From assembly GCA_017163975.1 (NCBI GenBank), contig JAFFSR010000218.1:4901501-4965500 (forward strand): 64,000 bases of DNA, given 5' to 3'. Below are positions 35,326-49,300 of this stretch, piece after piece. The notes beneath the pieces are model-generated. The model had not been told where the DNA came from and did no database searches. It worked only from the letters and a program-made list of their open reading frames with translations. This DNA is from Anastatus disparis (lineage: Eukaryota; Arthropoda; Insecta; Hymenoptera; Eupelmidae). The number at the start of each line of letters is the position of its first letter. The stretch's first letter is position 1. Made by a program: the position numbers and the translations under genes.

Positions 35326-38300
35326 TCGACGCTAAATAGTCGACTGATTCATGATTTCATTTTAGTCAGTAATTGCGTATCGAAAATTTAATTTGTCACA
35401 CCAAATTTTATAGATTAATCTTTTTCTCATCTCACTTACTATTTTTCTTGAGTAAATGAGCATCAAAAGTTGCAGTTTAAAAAAACAGTTCCATATTGTG
35501 AAATTAAATGTTAAGTCGACGTTGAATAGTCGCACAATATACTTATTGTGGTATTTTTATCGGTAATTCATTTAAAATTTACTTTTACATTTTGCAGGTA
35601 GCATATATTTATGACTACGTTTTTCAATATCTGTAGATTACAAATAGTAAAATCGCCTTTCCACCTACAGATATTCATCATCACATGGTTATTCTTATCA
35701 AAATAGCCTTTGGAACTGTAGTAAAAGTATTAATACCTTTGTGTTAAAGCGAAAATCGGATTCGAGGCAAATCATATTTGAAGTGGATTCCCTTGATTAT
35801 TTCCCGACGTTAAATAGTCGTATAATTTCATCAGTTAAATATTAAATTTCATCAGTCGATAAAACATGAAATCAAATAGTTAAAACTATCTTCTTATTGT
35901 CTCAGTGCGAATCCGTAATAAATATCGACGTTAAATAGTCGTAAACAATATATCGAAAATAAGTCATATTCAGTGTTGAATAGAGTCTATCAGAAAATTC
36001 TTCATTTAAAAGTTAAGAGAAATGAATAAGGACGACGTTAAAAAGTCGCAACTTTAATAATTTGTGTCACCGAGCATAAATATTAAAACATTTCATACGT
36101 TTTTTAAGTGTTAAAAATGGAATTTTAATATTATCTTTTGACATTTTCCGTAATTGTTGTTTGATAAGATTTCATTAATTAATTTATTAATGAACTGGTC
36201 AAAAGATTATTTCATCTAAAAAAGACGACGTTAAATAGTCGCACAATCTACTTACTGCGTTATTTTAATCGGTAATTGATGTAAAATTTACTTTTACATT
36301 TACACGTATCATATACAATTTATTAATAGAGTCTTCAATATCTATGACTGCAAATACTCACACTGTAACTGTTATCCATAACTAAATGAATTGGCCAATT
36401 CACATTAACAAGAACATTAATTGAAGAGGTATTATGAAATTCATTTAAAAATGTTTCAATAGAAACATCATCATATCATCTGATGATTCGTTAATTTTAT
36501 AATTATTTATGAGAAAAATAAGAGCAGCATTAAGATTCATCATGGAAATTTATAAAGCTTTTATTTTTACCAAAATAACAATCATTAAATTTCTTAGAAC
36601 AAATCATAGATAAAAAGTAAATTTATTGACATCGATATAAATTGGCACATTATTTTTATATTTTCAGTGAAAGATAAGAATTCTATAATTTCAAATCTCT
36701 ATATTTTTATAAAGAAATTCGACGTTAAATAGTCGCATGATTCAATCAACAATAAATTTTTATTGCTATTATTTTAAAGTTGATAATCGTAATTTTATAA
36801 AAATAATTCGTCAAATTTAAAACACTTTTTTAACTTTCAATTATTCTTAATGATCGCCCAAAAAATCGACGTTAAATAGTCGGCTTTTGGATGATTCATT
36901 GATTTTTTAAAAAGAGAATGGATGGTCAACTTCACACAATTAAAAATTAAGCATGATATCTTGCTATTATTGTGAAATTGATATTTGCAATTCGATCAAA
37001 ATTTTTTGAGAGATCATAGGTAAAAAAGAAACTTTATTGACATCGCTTTTAAATAGTCTATTATAGTTTCGTTTTATTTAAGAATTAATGTTTCAGTGAA
37101 TTCTCTAATATGAGAGCATTGGTACATTTCTATAAATGCAAAGTCGATTAAATAGTCGCATTACTTAATAACCATTGACTTGGATCCCTAGTAACTAATC
37201 AATCACTTTTAAAATTGAAATGAAATTCGACGTTAAATAGTCGCATGATTTTATTGCTAATAACTTTTCATTTCTATTGGTGTGAAACTAAATTTTGTTG
37301 TTTGTTAGAAATCGTTTTTAAAAATGCAAACACAATTTTACATTTCCATTTTCATATGATGTTTTGGTAAATTCCATTTGCAGTAATTGTTTACAAAATC
37401 AACGTTAAATAGTTGTATCATTAATCTTATCCAATTATATCGGAATCCAAAAGTCAAATTACGAATAAAATTCACGTACAAAATGTTCTCCGTCTTATTA
37501 ATTTTAGACGAGATCACAATTATTGAAAATAAACTATTAGTTTAAAATTAACATTTTGGCTATAATTTTGATTGTGATCACTTAAACAGCCGACGTTAAA
37601 TAGTCGTTATTATAATTCAAAAACGCATTTGTCGTTTTTTTAATTTCTGTTTCTTAGATTTTTAAAAAGAAATGAATGGTCAACTTTACATAGTTAAAAT
37701 TTAAGATCAATTATTTATTTTAGTTAAAATTATTGTTTGCTTACAATTTTTTCAAGTTTTTTAAGTAAATATTTATGTTCTTAATTCGTAAATGAAAAAT
37801 TCAAGCAAATTTAGTTAGAGAATCAACGTTAAATAGTTGAACTCTCCAAATTTAATCGCTTTAAAGTAGTTATCAAGGCAAATTTAAAATTATAACATCA
37901 TTATTAAGAAGATCATTTAAGTGCTTTGTATAGAATTTTTTTACTTTAAAATTAAGTGATGAAATTTCTTTTAACGCATTTGCTTCATGATTTTTCGAAT
38001 TGATTGATATTTTAGTTTGCCAAAGAAATTATTTTCAGATAAAAGGTCGACGTTAAATAGTCGAGTACAATAAGATTAGAATTTAGTGGACCTGGAAGGA
38101 AATGAAAATTTCTTTTCTAAACAGCTAAACATTTTTAAATGCGAATTTTACGTATCTTTTATGAATATCGAAAAATAATCAAATTAAATCTTAATTTTTT
38201 TTTCTATAAATTTACAGCATTACACTACTACAAGTGGCTCTGTGACTTTAGTTTGATTAGACAAATTTTGCATTTGTTTCATTAAGAAAGTAGCTTTTTT

Positions 38301-41300
38301 AAGAAAGACGACGTTAAATAGTCGCGACTTAAATGAGCTATTTCAAATTTTGCAGCTTCAATTGGCAACTTTTCAAGATTTGAGCTTAGTCAACCTTTCT
38401 TTCTTCAAAGAAATCTTACCACTTTTTCTGAGTAATATTATCTTTGATGGTTTTGAATTGATGCGATTTTAGAGCTATGATAATACATAAATTTGTTATA
38501 AGAACCTGAGCAAAGCTATTTTTAAAGGCATCTTAAAATATGGGAAATCGTGAACTTATCAAATTTAGTATACATTATCTTCTTCGCTTGTGCTGCAATG
38601 AGATATTTGGTGGTTCACTTTTTAAACGAAATCGACGTTAAATAGTCGAATGTCTTGGATATAATAAATTTTTTAGAAAGGGGTAAATAAAAAATGTGTA
38701 ATTTGAATACATGCAGTTATTCAGAAGGGAACGTATCGATTTGAACACACGTAATTATCGATTTGGTGTTGAGACGCCAAACATTTAAAGTTGTCGACTT
38801 CATAAATTTTCATTTAAAATCACATCGAAAATAAATCAAATTTATAAATAATTATCATAAATATTTCTTGTTTGGTGATCGATTTGTTGATTTGATGTTA
38901 AATAACTAAACATTCAGTACAAGTATGATTTTATCTTTTTGCGGAGTATCGAAAAATAATCAAATTAAATCGTAATTTTTTTTTGTATTTTTTATCCATA
39001 AATTTACAGTATTGCACCGCTACAAAAGGCTCCGTGACATTAGTTTGATTAAACAATTTCTCCATTTGTTTTATCAAGGAAGTAGCTTTTTTAAGAAAGA
39101 CGACGTTAAATAGTCGTAACTTGAATGAGCTATTTCAAATTTTGCAGCTTCAATCGACAACTTTTCAAGATTTGAGCTTAGTCAACTTTTCTTTCTTCAA
39201 AGAAATCTTACCACTTTTTTGAGTAATATTATCTTTAATAGTTTTGGATTGATACGGTTTAAAAGCTATGATAATACATAAATTTGTTATAAGAACCTAA
39301 ACAAAGCTGTTTTTAAAGACATCTTAAAATATAGGAAATCGTGAACTTGTCAAATTGAGCATACATTATCTTCTTCACTTGTGTTGTAATGAAATATTTG
39401 GTGATTCACTTTTTAAACGAAATCGACGTTAAATAGTCGTATGTCTTGGATATAATCAATTTTTTGAAAAGAATAAATAAAAAATGTGTAATTTGAATAC
39501 ATGCAGTTATTCGTTAGGAAACGTATCGATTTGAACACACGTAATTATCGATTTGGTGTTGAGATGCCAAACATTTAGAGTTGTCAACTTCATAAATTTT
39601 CATTAAAAATCACATCGAAAATAAGTCAAATTGATAAATAATTTTCATATATTATTGTTCGTTATAGAAGAATCGACGTTAAATAGTCGAAAATTTTAAG
39701 TGACCAATTTGTTGATTTGGTGTTAAATAATTAAACATTCAGTACAAGTATGATTTCATCTTTTTTCGAAATGCTTGCACATTTCTGTATAATAAACCAG
39801 TGTGCCAAGCGCTTTTTTACTTGTTTTATTAGTGAGAAGTATTCTATTGATAAAATATGACGTTAAATAGTCGCAATATTAATGATATTTGTTGCCTTGC
39901 ATAGGTGTAATGACTTTTATTTATTGGATACTCTTCATTCGCAGGATTAAAAATTTTTTTTTAGAAACAAAGTGGACGAAGAAGAGCATTGTTGAACAAT
40001 CGTATAACGCAGTCATTTATAAATTTATATCACTTGTATGTTAATATTGGTTGTCACTTCACGATGAAAAATTAAGTCGGCGTTAGATAGTCGCATAATT
40101 AAATTAATAAATTTTATCGGTATTGTTGCAAAATTAAATTTAATAGATTATTGAACTTGAAGACAGTTTGAAAAAATGAAGACGCAATTTCAAGTGGATA
40201 TATATTTTGAGTTATAATCACTTACTTTTAAATATTCGATTTCAAAAGTGGTTTTAAAAATTGACACATGGAAGACAGTAACTTTACTTGCATCGATATT
40301 AATTGGCAAATTATTGTTTAACATTTTTAGTTTTATTGCTAATCTATAGCTTTTTTTTTAGCATATTCTCTAATTTCAAGGCATTAGTACATTACTAGAA
40401 AAGTAAAAGTCGACGTTAAATAGTCGCATTATTTAATCTATCGCTGATTTTCATTGATAGAGAATCGACATTAAATAGTTGAACTCTCTAAAATTAATCG
40501 CGACAAAGTAGTTATGCACGCAAATTTAAAATTACTTTATTTTTTAAAAGATCATTTAGGCGTTTTAAATAATAATTTTTTTTTCGAACGTCTTAAGATT
40601 ATTTAATAAATTTTCTCTTAATGCATTCACTTGATTACTAGTTAAATGAATCGATGTTTGAGATTAAAAGGATGACTGTGTTTTAAATAATGTCAACTAT
40701 ATAATTATAACTAAAGATTTTATAAATAAATTATTATAATTAAAAAGCATTATCAAACAGATAGCATTCACAACGTTTCATGCATTTTGTGTGTTAAAGA
40801 CATTATTTTCGAATACAGAGTCGACGTTAAATAGTCGAGCACAATAAAATAAGAATTTAGTGAACAAGGGAGGAAATGAAAATTTCTTTTCTAAACAGCT
40901 GAACATTTCTAAATGCGAATTTCACGAATCTTTTATAAATATCGAAAAATAATCAAATTAAATATTAATTTTTACTTTATAATGCAGGCTATTACTTTTG
41001 TTGATTTTATATCTTTTTCATGTGATGTGATTTCATATATTTTTAATATTGCGCTGTATTGCAGTATTTGTATTACCATGAAATTAGCTTTGTTAAGAAA
41101 GATGACGTTAAATAGTCACGACTCAAATGAGCTATTTCAAATTTTGTGGTTTCAATTAAAAATATCAGCTATTTTGCATTAAAGCTCTTGAATTTCACGC
41201 TTTTAAGCTCTGATTTCGATAAGATAAATTTTTTATTCGATTTCGCGTTTCATTAATTTACCTTATTTTGTTCATGTTTAGTTAAATAACTAAATGTATA

Positions 41301-42275
41301 CGATTAAACTTGATGGATCTTTGAAGATATGTCGACGTTAAATAGTCGAACATTTAAAGATTCGAGCTTAGTCAACCATCCGAGAAATCTAAACATTTTG
41401 GCACATAATTATCTTTAATAGCTTTGTATCGATACAGTTTTAGAATATGATAATACCAAATTGTGAAAATATATTATGCTATAACTACGTAAACAAAGCT
41501 GTTTCTAAAGACTTTTAAAAATTAAGGCAATCCTGAACTTGTCAAATTGAATTTTCTTTCTTCTTTTGGGGAAAAATCGACGTTAAATAGTTGAACATTT
41601 CAAGATTTGAGTTCAGTACTCTATTGGTACAATAATACTAAAAAATCATTGATTAATATATTTAAGTACACAATCAATGAAAGATAATATTGTTTATGTC
41701 GAAATATTGGTACATTACTGTATAAGTGTAAAAGTTTTTAACATTTGTTACTAGTGGAATATACTCTAGCGATGAATAATCGGCGTTAAATAGTCGAAAT
41801 GATTTTTTTTTGTTATTAATGTCTCTCATCTAGATTCGTAAATATTGGCATACTTTTATTTACAAAATGATTGAAATAATACTCGCTTGCTTACAGTGCA
41901 ATTTGATGAATTTGTCTTATTCAATAGTCGATGTTAAATAGTCGCATACAGAAATATCTTCTGACAAAAAGACAACTCTCATCTACATTCGTAAATATTG
42001 GCATATTATTGTTTATTGTGTAATTATGTAAATTATTCTTTTATTTTGTAATAATAATGGACTCTTGCTAACAATAGATTTTGGCAAACAACAGTATAGA
42101 TTTCAAATCTATGTATATATATAATATGTATATGTGTGATATTTATATATATTCAATCTAAGAGACTGTTTTTCAATAATAAAGCCGACATTATATAGTC
42201 GCATAATTTGCATCCAGCATTCTGATATTAGTTCTGACCATAATGTATGCTGCCAATCGACGTTAAATAGTCGCT
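35326..42275 (+). repeat. Hairpin-motif array C (31 hand-counted copies)
   Basis: Hand-read starts: 35326, 35516, 35804, 35926, 36032, 36225, 36719, 36866, 37144, 37227, 37399, 37590, 37823, 38047, 38308, 38632, 39100, 39423, 39673, 39858, 40077, 40410, 40465, 40821, 41103, 41332, 41577, 41780, 41928, 42185, 42257. Compensated stems: 37823 (TCAAC/GTTGA), 37399 (TCAAC/GTTGT) and 41103 (TGAC/GTCA). G.U forms: 41577 (TCGAC/GTTGA), 41780 (TCGGC/GTCGA) and 41928 (CGAT/GTCG). A tandem duplication with a period near 790 bp covers 38,308-39,680. Confidence 0.93.
38160..39690 (+). repeat. 790 bp tandem duplication inside array C
   Basis: The hairpins at 38308 and 39100, and at 38632 and 39423, have matching flanks (AAGAAAGACGACG; GTCTTGGATATAAT). 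B has the same segment once (30,357-30,932). It is longer than one hairpin unit, so it arose by unequal exchange spanning several units. Confidence 0.85.
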
Positions 42276-42675
42276 CATTTTTTTCATCATCGTTAATGTA
42301 TTTTATCATAATAACTATATTTTTAATAATTTATTGAAATAATCGAGTTATATATAAAGATTATTCATGATCAGAACAGATTTATTGCATTTGAATAATT
42401 CATACTCATCTGAGAATCGATTTTAAATAATTGCATTTATTAAGTCAGATTTCAAATAACCAATTGTTGCATATTATAAGTCGCTTTTCAGATTTGAGAA
42501 TATAATTATTTTCGTCAGTTGGTTAGAGTACCACTTTTAAATACTGTTAAATAATAATGTATGGATGTTTTCAATAAAAATTTGTATTTTCATTTCGATA
42601 AATATATGTAATTTATATTTAATAAATATATGTAATTTTGTATAAATATTTTTGTGATTCAATATATAATTATAA

Positions 42676-42710
42676 AATAAATAAAATGATTTAAAAATAA
42701 ACAAAATATG
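42676..42710 (+). terminator. Polyadenylation signals of unit C
   Basis: AATAAA at 42,676-42,681 and again a few bases on, in the same setting as 9,910 and 54,114 (TATAAAATAAATAAA, then ATGTTTCACCTTTA). Confidence 0.65.
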
Positions 42711-42719
42711 TTTCACCTT

Positions 42720-44415
42720 TATTCAATCATCATTTCCCTAAATAAATTAATTATATATTTGATTTTTACTTCAATAATTCTTATTAAGGAGATAGTGGAC
42801 ACTACATCCGTACTCACAAATATTAACAATCTGAATTATCTTCATGATATATACTGCTAGCTAATGCATTTCTTTTCCTGAAATTTTGAAATAGAAGTAA
42901 AAGATAGACAATGTTTGTGATTACAGGTGTACTGTCCGTTTTACATTTCCTTAACTTTGAAAAACAAATCGTAGATTTAATAAAATTATCAACTTTCATA
43001 GTACTAAATGGTGCAAAAAATCATCAGAATGTTAATTTTGCTTAACAATGTTATTGTATCATCAATAATGAAGTTATATGAAGATTTGCTGTAATTTTTA
43101 TATGTGAGATCGTGTAATATTAGGATTTACTATTATTATTTTTGTATAGTATTTTTTGTCAAAATAAATTTTCTTAATTATTTATTCAACATTTAAAAAG
43201 ACATTAAAAAGGTAGATTTTTTTAAATTGAATGTATTACATTTTCATTATGAATTTAACATTATTAAAATTAAACTCTTGTTTCTTGTGTTATACTTAAA
43301 AAGATTTACGGTTGATAAAATTTACTTCCTAACTTAAAACAAAAATTGGAAATGCATTTTTTTACAACCTAAGCAACTGATGTTGTATATTACTGTAATA
43401 TTAAGGTCTGCATATAAAATTTCTGTAAATCAAAGATACACTTTTCATTTCACTTCAATGATATAATTTTCAAGAATTTTTTTTATTTTAAAATAATAAA
43501 AATAATAGATAAAAATATGAAAAAATTAAAAAGAAATAATATAGTTTTCTTTCGATTACCATTCCATTAGAATAAAGTTTTAAATTCCATTAGAATAAGA
43601 ATTAAATTTTATTACATTTTCTGCGAAGGGTCAAATTTAAACAAATGGACCACCCTCTTTGTTGACTCTTAAACTGTAAACTTAAACTAAGGTAATTTAT
43701 AACTTTTTCCAAGTACTATACATATACTTTATGATTTTCTACAACTCTAAGTAACAAATAGAAAGAATGTACTCTGAAAATTTAAATCTTTAACTATAGG
43801 TATTATCTCTTAAATTTTAATAAATTAGTAAGGAACAATTTTCTCATTTATTCAAAAATCAAATCTTATTGAAAAATTCAGCATTTCGTTTATTAAAAAT
43901 GACTATGAACTAAAAATAGGTATTATAAAATGCTTGGAATTTAGTGCCCCATTTTTAAAATAATTTAATTTTGCTTTGATAAAAAGAAAAATTGCATAAA
44001 GATTTTAAATATTTTAGATATTTAGAAATAAATATTTTATATTAATATTCAGATAAATAAATATTTTAGTGTTAGCTAAGATAAATTTTTATTATTTTAG
44101 ACATTTTAATTTCATGAAAATTTTATTTGTTTCAACCTGGCATCTTGAATTCGAATAATAAATGAAATATAAGTATGCTTTTGCTATTTAAATATATAAT
44201 TTGATACATAAAGTATTACACTATTATTATATCACTCATATAATTAAACTCTTCAATGCAAGACATTATATCGTTTTATGAAACAAATATGGCGATATCT
44301 CGCTTATATTTGAAGAAAAGTAATATCTCGTTTTTAATTCATGAAATGTAATATGCCGTTATATTTGGTTGAAAAATAAGTTCATATCTCTAAGTATGAT
44401 TTTTTTCTGTCTATT
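42720..44415. other. AT-rich gap between unit C and the second duplication copy
   Basis: No gene, hairpin motif or element recognised. The 5' part resembles the sequence after unit A for a short distance (TTTCACCTTTA...CATTT) and then diverges. Confidence 0.5.
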
Positions 44416-45246
44416 TTAAATTGAAATCACCAGCAAAATTGCACTTATCATACATTTTTAATAAAATATACGGATATAGAGTTCATTTGGAAATTGGATT
44501 GTTTAAATCTAGCTAAAAATACCGACTGTTTAAGGAATATATTTAAAAAATTTTTTAATTTCCCAAGATATAATTTTTCTCTAACTACATCTGAGATACC
44601 AATTTTCTTTATCTGTAAATGATACATTGCCTTTTTTAGCCAAAAATAAGATATCACCATATTTATCTCAACAAACGATATTAGACATTAATAAATAGCG
44701 TAAAAAAAAGTTAAAAGGTTTAGTCTGTTTTCATTGAATGAAGCATGGGACAATTGTATGAAAATGATTAAATTAAAATATTAACAAAAAATGTATATGA
44801 TTGAATTAAAATTAATTAATAAAAAAATTTGTTGTTAGTTTTGTAAATGCATGAGTATAAACATTAATAATTTATTAAATAATTCTATAGCTGCCAAATT
44901 AGTTAATTGTGTATTTATTAACTATTAATACGACACATTTAAATAAGTAAATGGAAATTTTCATGTCTGCTAATATTTATAATATTTTTTATTACACTAC
45001 TAGTTGTGTTTGGCAATCAATCACTATTCAATAAAATTTCAGACGAAAAAAATCAATATGAAATAAAAAATTAATATTATTATAAACACTGACAATTAAT
45101 TTTTCTTTATATAAATTAATATAATTTACTAGTTGTTAAAAGAAGCAAGAAAATTTAATATAAATATTCTATTAGATTATAAAATCATAAACTAGACATA
45201 TTTAACTCCACCTATTTTCTTAGAAACAAGAAAATTTAATACAAAT

Positions 45247-45342
45247 CCCTGGTAGAAATTTAACCATCCATTAGCCAACGGTTGGTTAATCTTTAATAAA
45301 TTAACCAACCGTTGGTTAATGTTGATTAAATTTCTACCAGGG
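45247..45342. mobile_element. Small palindromic element, unit D upstream
   Basis: Copy of 832-927 carried along by the segmental duplication. Confidence 0.7.
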
Positions 45343-45424
45343 TATTCCATTAAATAATGAAACCATAAATATAGATATATATTACTCCACCTATTTAAAT
45401 TTTAATCCTCTGATCCTTTGCGTA

Positions 45425-45665
45425 AAATGGTTCGGATTTTAATGGTATTATAGCCAACTTTTATCCCTCATGCTATCAGTTTATGAATTCGACTTATTTT
45501 AAATGAAAGTGGAGTAACTATATTTTAATAGTCAATTCATTTAATGAAGGTAGGGTACCATGGCCAATTCAATGACCATGCACTTTGTTCCTTCAAAATG
45601 GATTAGTAAAGACTCAGGTATACAAAATTTGGAGTATATAAGGCGTCGAAAATGCAAGTTGAAAT
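45425..45665 (+). promoter_or_regulatory. TATA promoter of unit D
   Basis: TATATAAG at 45,635-45,642, identical in context to unit A. Confidence 0.75.
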
Positions 45666-46361
45666 CACATCCATTCCAACTGCTGAAGATGTAGTACTGA
45701 GTAATACTAACATCTTTAGGCAACGGAGTTTTCAGTGTAATATTCTGAAGTAAGTAAAATCAATTATTTTGTAAAAAAAATTTCATTTTTGTTTGAAACA
45801 GAAGTTCAAAGTAATGAAAATTAAGGAAATTCTGTATTTTTGTTGATTTATTTAAGTTGCTTTTAAGCAAAGTGAATAGAGCATTTATTTTAGTGTAATT
45901 ATTAAAGAAAAATAGAATGCCATTTGTAAAAGTGTATTTTGTATTTTGCAGAATTTATGAGCCAAGGATGATTCCAACAAAAACACTTCATAATTCAACG
46001 CTTCGATGTTTAAAATTTGGAAGCCACCGCTTGAATCTACGTTGATGTGAGTTCTTTAAGTGTATCATCACGGTGTTGTGGATATTTTTAATCGTGCATA
46101 TTGGCAGATTACGATTATTTCTTCAATTTGGTTTTTAGACTGCAGGTATTTTTTTTTTATCTTGCACTAAAAAAAAAGATATTCATTCGTTTTCTGTTCG
46201 AATCGCATTGAACATGATTAATTTGTCACATAATACTTCGACGAATTGATTTTTCAAATCATTTACTGCAAACTAATATTTCTGGTGTATGTGTTTCAAT
46301 TGGAAATTTTTATATCTAATAGACACCTGCAATTGCAGGAAGTTTATGGCTTCAAAGAGAA

Positions 46362-49300
46362 TCGACGCTAAATAGTCGACTGCTTCATGATTTTATTTTA
46401 GTCAGTAATTACATATCGAAAATATAGTTTGTTGTCACACCAAATTTTAAAGTTTCAATATTTTTGTGACTCACTTACTATTTTTCTTGAGTAATATAAT
46501 ATTTATTTCATTTGCCTTACGAGAAACTAATGCTTGAAAGAAAGTCGACATTAAAAGTTGCAGTTTAAAAAAACGGTCCCACATTGTGAAATCAAATATC
46601 ATATCGATAACGGGCAAAATTTTTATACGTGTTGAGTTGGCAATGACACATTTATTATTCTCTTTTTCTTGATTTGACATATTCAAACAAATTCTAAAAT
46701 TGTTAGAAAAGTGACGATAAATACTCGTATTTTTATTTTGAATCATCAATCATTTCACATTAAAATATGATATTTTTATCAATTCATACTAAATTTTGAC
46801 TTTAAAATATTCGAATAAGTAAAGTCGACGTTAAATAGTCGCACTATCTACTTGTGGTATTTTTATCGGTAATTGATGTAAAATTTACTTTTACATTTTC
46901 AGGTAGCATATATTTATGACTACGTTTTTCAATATCTGTAGATTACAAATAGTAAAATCGCCTTTCCACCTACAGATATTCATCATCACATGGTTATTCA
47001 AAATAGCCTTTGGAACTGTTGTAAAAGTATTAATACCTTTGTGTTAAAGCAAAAAACGGATTCGAGGCAAATCATATTTGAAGTGAATTCCCTTGATTAT
47101 TTCCCGACGTTAAATAGTCGTATAATTTCATCAGTTAAATATTAACTTTCATCCGTCGATAACAAATAAAATCAAATAATTAAAACTATCTTCTTATTGT
47201 CTCAGTGAATCCGTAATAAATATCGACGTTAAATAGTCGTAAACAGTATATCGAAAATAAGGCATATTCAATGTTAAATGAAGTGTATGAGAAATGGATA
47301 AAGACGACGTTAAAGAGTCGCAACTTTAATGATTTGTGTCACCGAGCATAATTCTGAAACATTTCATACGTTTTTTAAGTGTTAAAAATGGAATTTTAAT
47401 ATTATCCTTTGACATTTTCCGAAATTGTTGTTTGATAAGATATTATTAATCAATTTATTAATGAATTTGTCAGAAAATTATTTCATCTAAAAAAGACGAC
47501 GTTAAATAGTCGCAGCATCAATGATTTATGCTATTATGAATAGATGATGAAACACTTCTTGTGTTTTTTAGATTATTTTCATTAATCGCGTCAAGAAAAA
47601 AAAGTCGCAGATTGAACTCAAAATATCGATTATTTCGCATTCAAGTATAACATTTTATTGTCGTATCTGAATTTTGATTTCAAAACGAATAAATTTATTG
47701 TTCACTGATAAAAGACAATCCATAAGTATCGATAGACTTTTGAAATAGTTAATAATGATAAATTCTTAATGACTCTTTGTTTCATGTTTTCAAAAAACAA
47801 TACTTTGTCACGTATCAAATCGGGGTCTTAATTATTTTTGAATGAAGAATTATTTCTCATTTTGCATATGCTTTTCTTAGATAAATTTATGACTGATACT
47901 CTGAGAAGCACTGTAAAATTTTTATGTAAGTATTCATAATTAACGTACTTAGGTAAAATCTGTCTTTACGAAAAGTCGACGTTAAATAGTCGTTGTATTA
48001 ATGAAACTTGGTACTCTGCACAAATGATTTTCCTCATTCACAGCACTAAAAATTTTTTCTAACATTGTAAAGTCGCAAATTCAACTCATAATATCGAATG
48101 TTTCGCATTCAAGTATAGTTGGTTGTTGATGAGCAATCGTATATACATTGTTCATTATTACTGAAATGAAAAAGTCAAGTCGGCGTTAAATAGTCGCATA
48201 ATTCAATCAGTAATTTTTGTCCGTATTGATGTAAAATTGAATTTTATAGTTTGTTGAGAATCGTTTTTAAAATATTAAGACCCAATTTTAAATATCTACT
48301 TTCTGATTGTCTATCAAAAACATTGCATTTGTAATGATTGTTTGAAAAATCGACGTTAAATAGTCGTATTATCAATCTAATCTAATTCCATCTGAATCTA
48401 AAAGTCAAATTATGTATAAATTCAAAATATTTAGAGAGACGGTGCCATAAAAATCAAGTCTGTTAAACAGCTGCACATCTTAATCGAATTTCGACGTTAA
48501 ATAGTCGAACGATCTGATCAATAATACATTATTATTGTTATTATTGTGAAATTGATATTTGTGACTCGGTGAAAACAGTTTAAAACTTTCTTGAACAAGA
48601 TTAAAGGTAAGAAGTAACTTTATTTAGATCGATATATGAATTGGCGCATTATTGTTACACTTTCATTTTTATTGGGCATCAAACTTTTGTTCAAGTGCAT
48701 TCTCTAATTTTAAATCCATACCGTTGCTTTGATCAATAAAAGGTGATGAATTTATTGAAAGATCATTTTTTAATTCAATATTTCATTGAATCATCATCTC
48801 AAGTTATTATCAAGCATATAACATTTATTAGGTTTCATGTATTTGTTTACCTTTAAATGGAAAGTCGACGTTAAACAGTCGCAGTCTTTATTAAAATTCG
48901 CAATTATTGCAAATAAAAGTTTATGCTTTCGGTAACTCACTCGGAATAATCAAGAAACTGGTACTTTTGGAATTTACGTCTAACTTTCTGTAACAACTTA
49001 GACGTAGATTTAATCAAATTATGAATCCTGCCAGAATACGATTTATTTTGGAACGAAATAATACTAAATTACCACACGTAAATTCACTTAAATACTTTAA
49101 GTAGAAATCGACGCTAAATAGTCGAGCATAATGAGATTGGAATTTAGAGAATCTGGATACTAATGAAAAATCCTTTTAAAAATAGCAAAACATTATTAAA
49201 TGCGAATCTCACGAATCTTTTACAAACATCGAAAATTAGTCAAATCGAATATTCATTTGTTTCGTTTTTTGGATTTTACATATTTTTCTGATGAATTTAC

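Larger units (their letters stand above)
34640..42700 (+). ncRNA. Unit C: candidate long noncoding RNA, mosaic
   Basis: Exon 1 ends at 34,716 (GTAAGT). Intron 1 is 34,717-34,917 (TTTTGCAG). Exon 2 is 34,918-35,004 (GTGAGT) and lacks the AATTTATG found at its start in the other copies. A possible exon 3 starts at 35,303 (CAATTGCAG). Up to about 36,270 the sequence follows unit A/D; from about 36,620 it follows unit B. AATAAA signals begin at 42,676, in a 3' region shared with A and D. No long reading frame. Confidence 0.72.
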
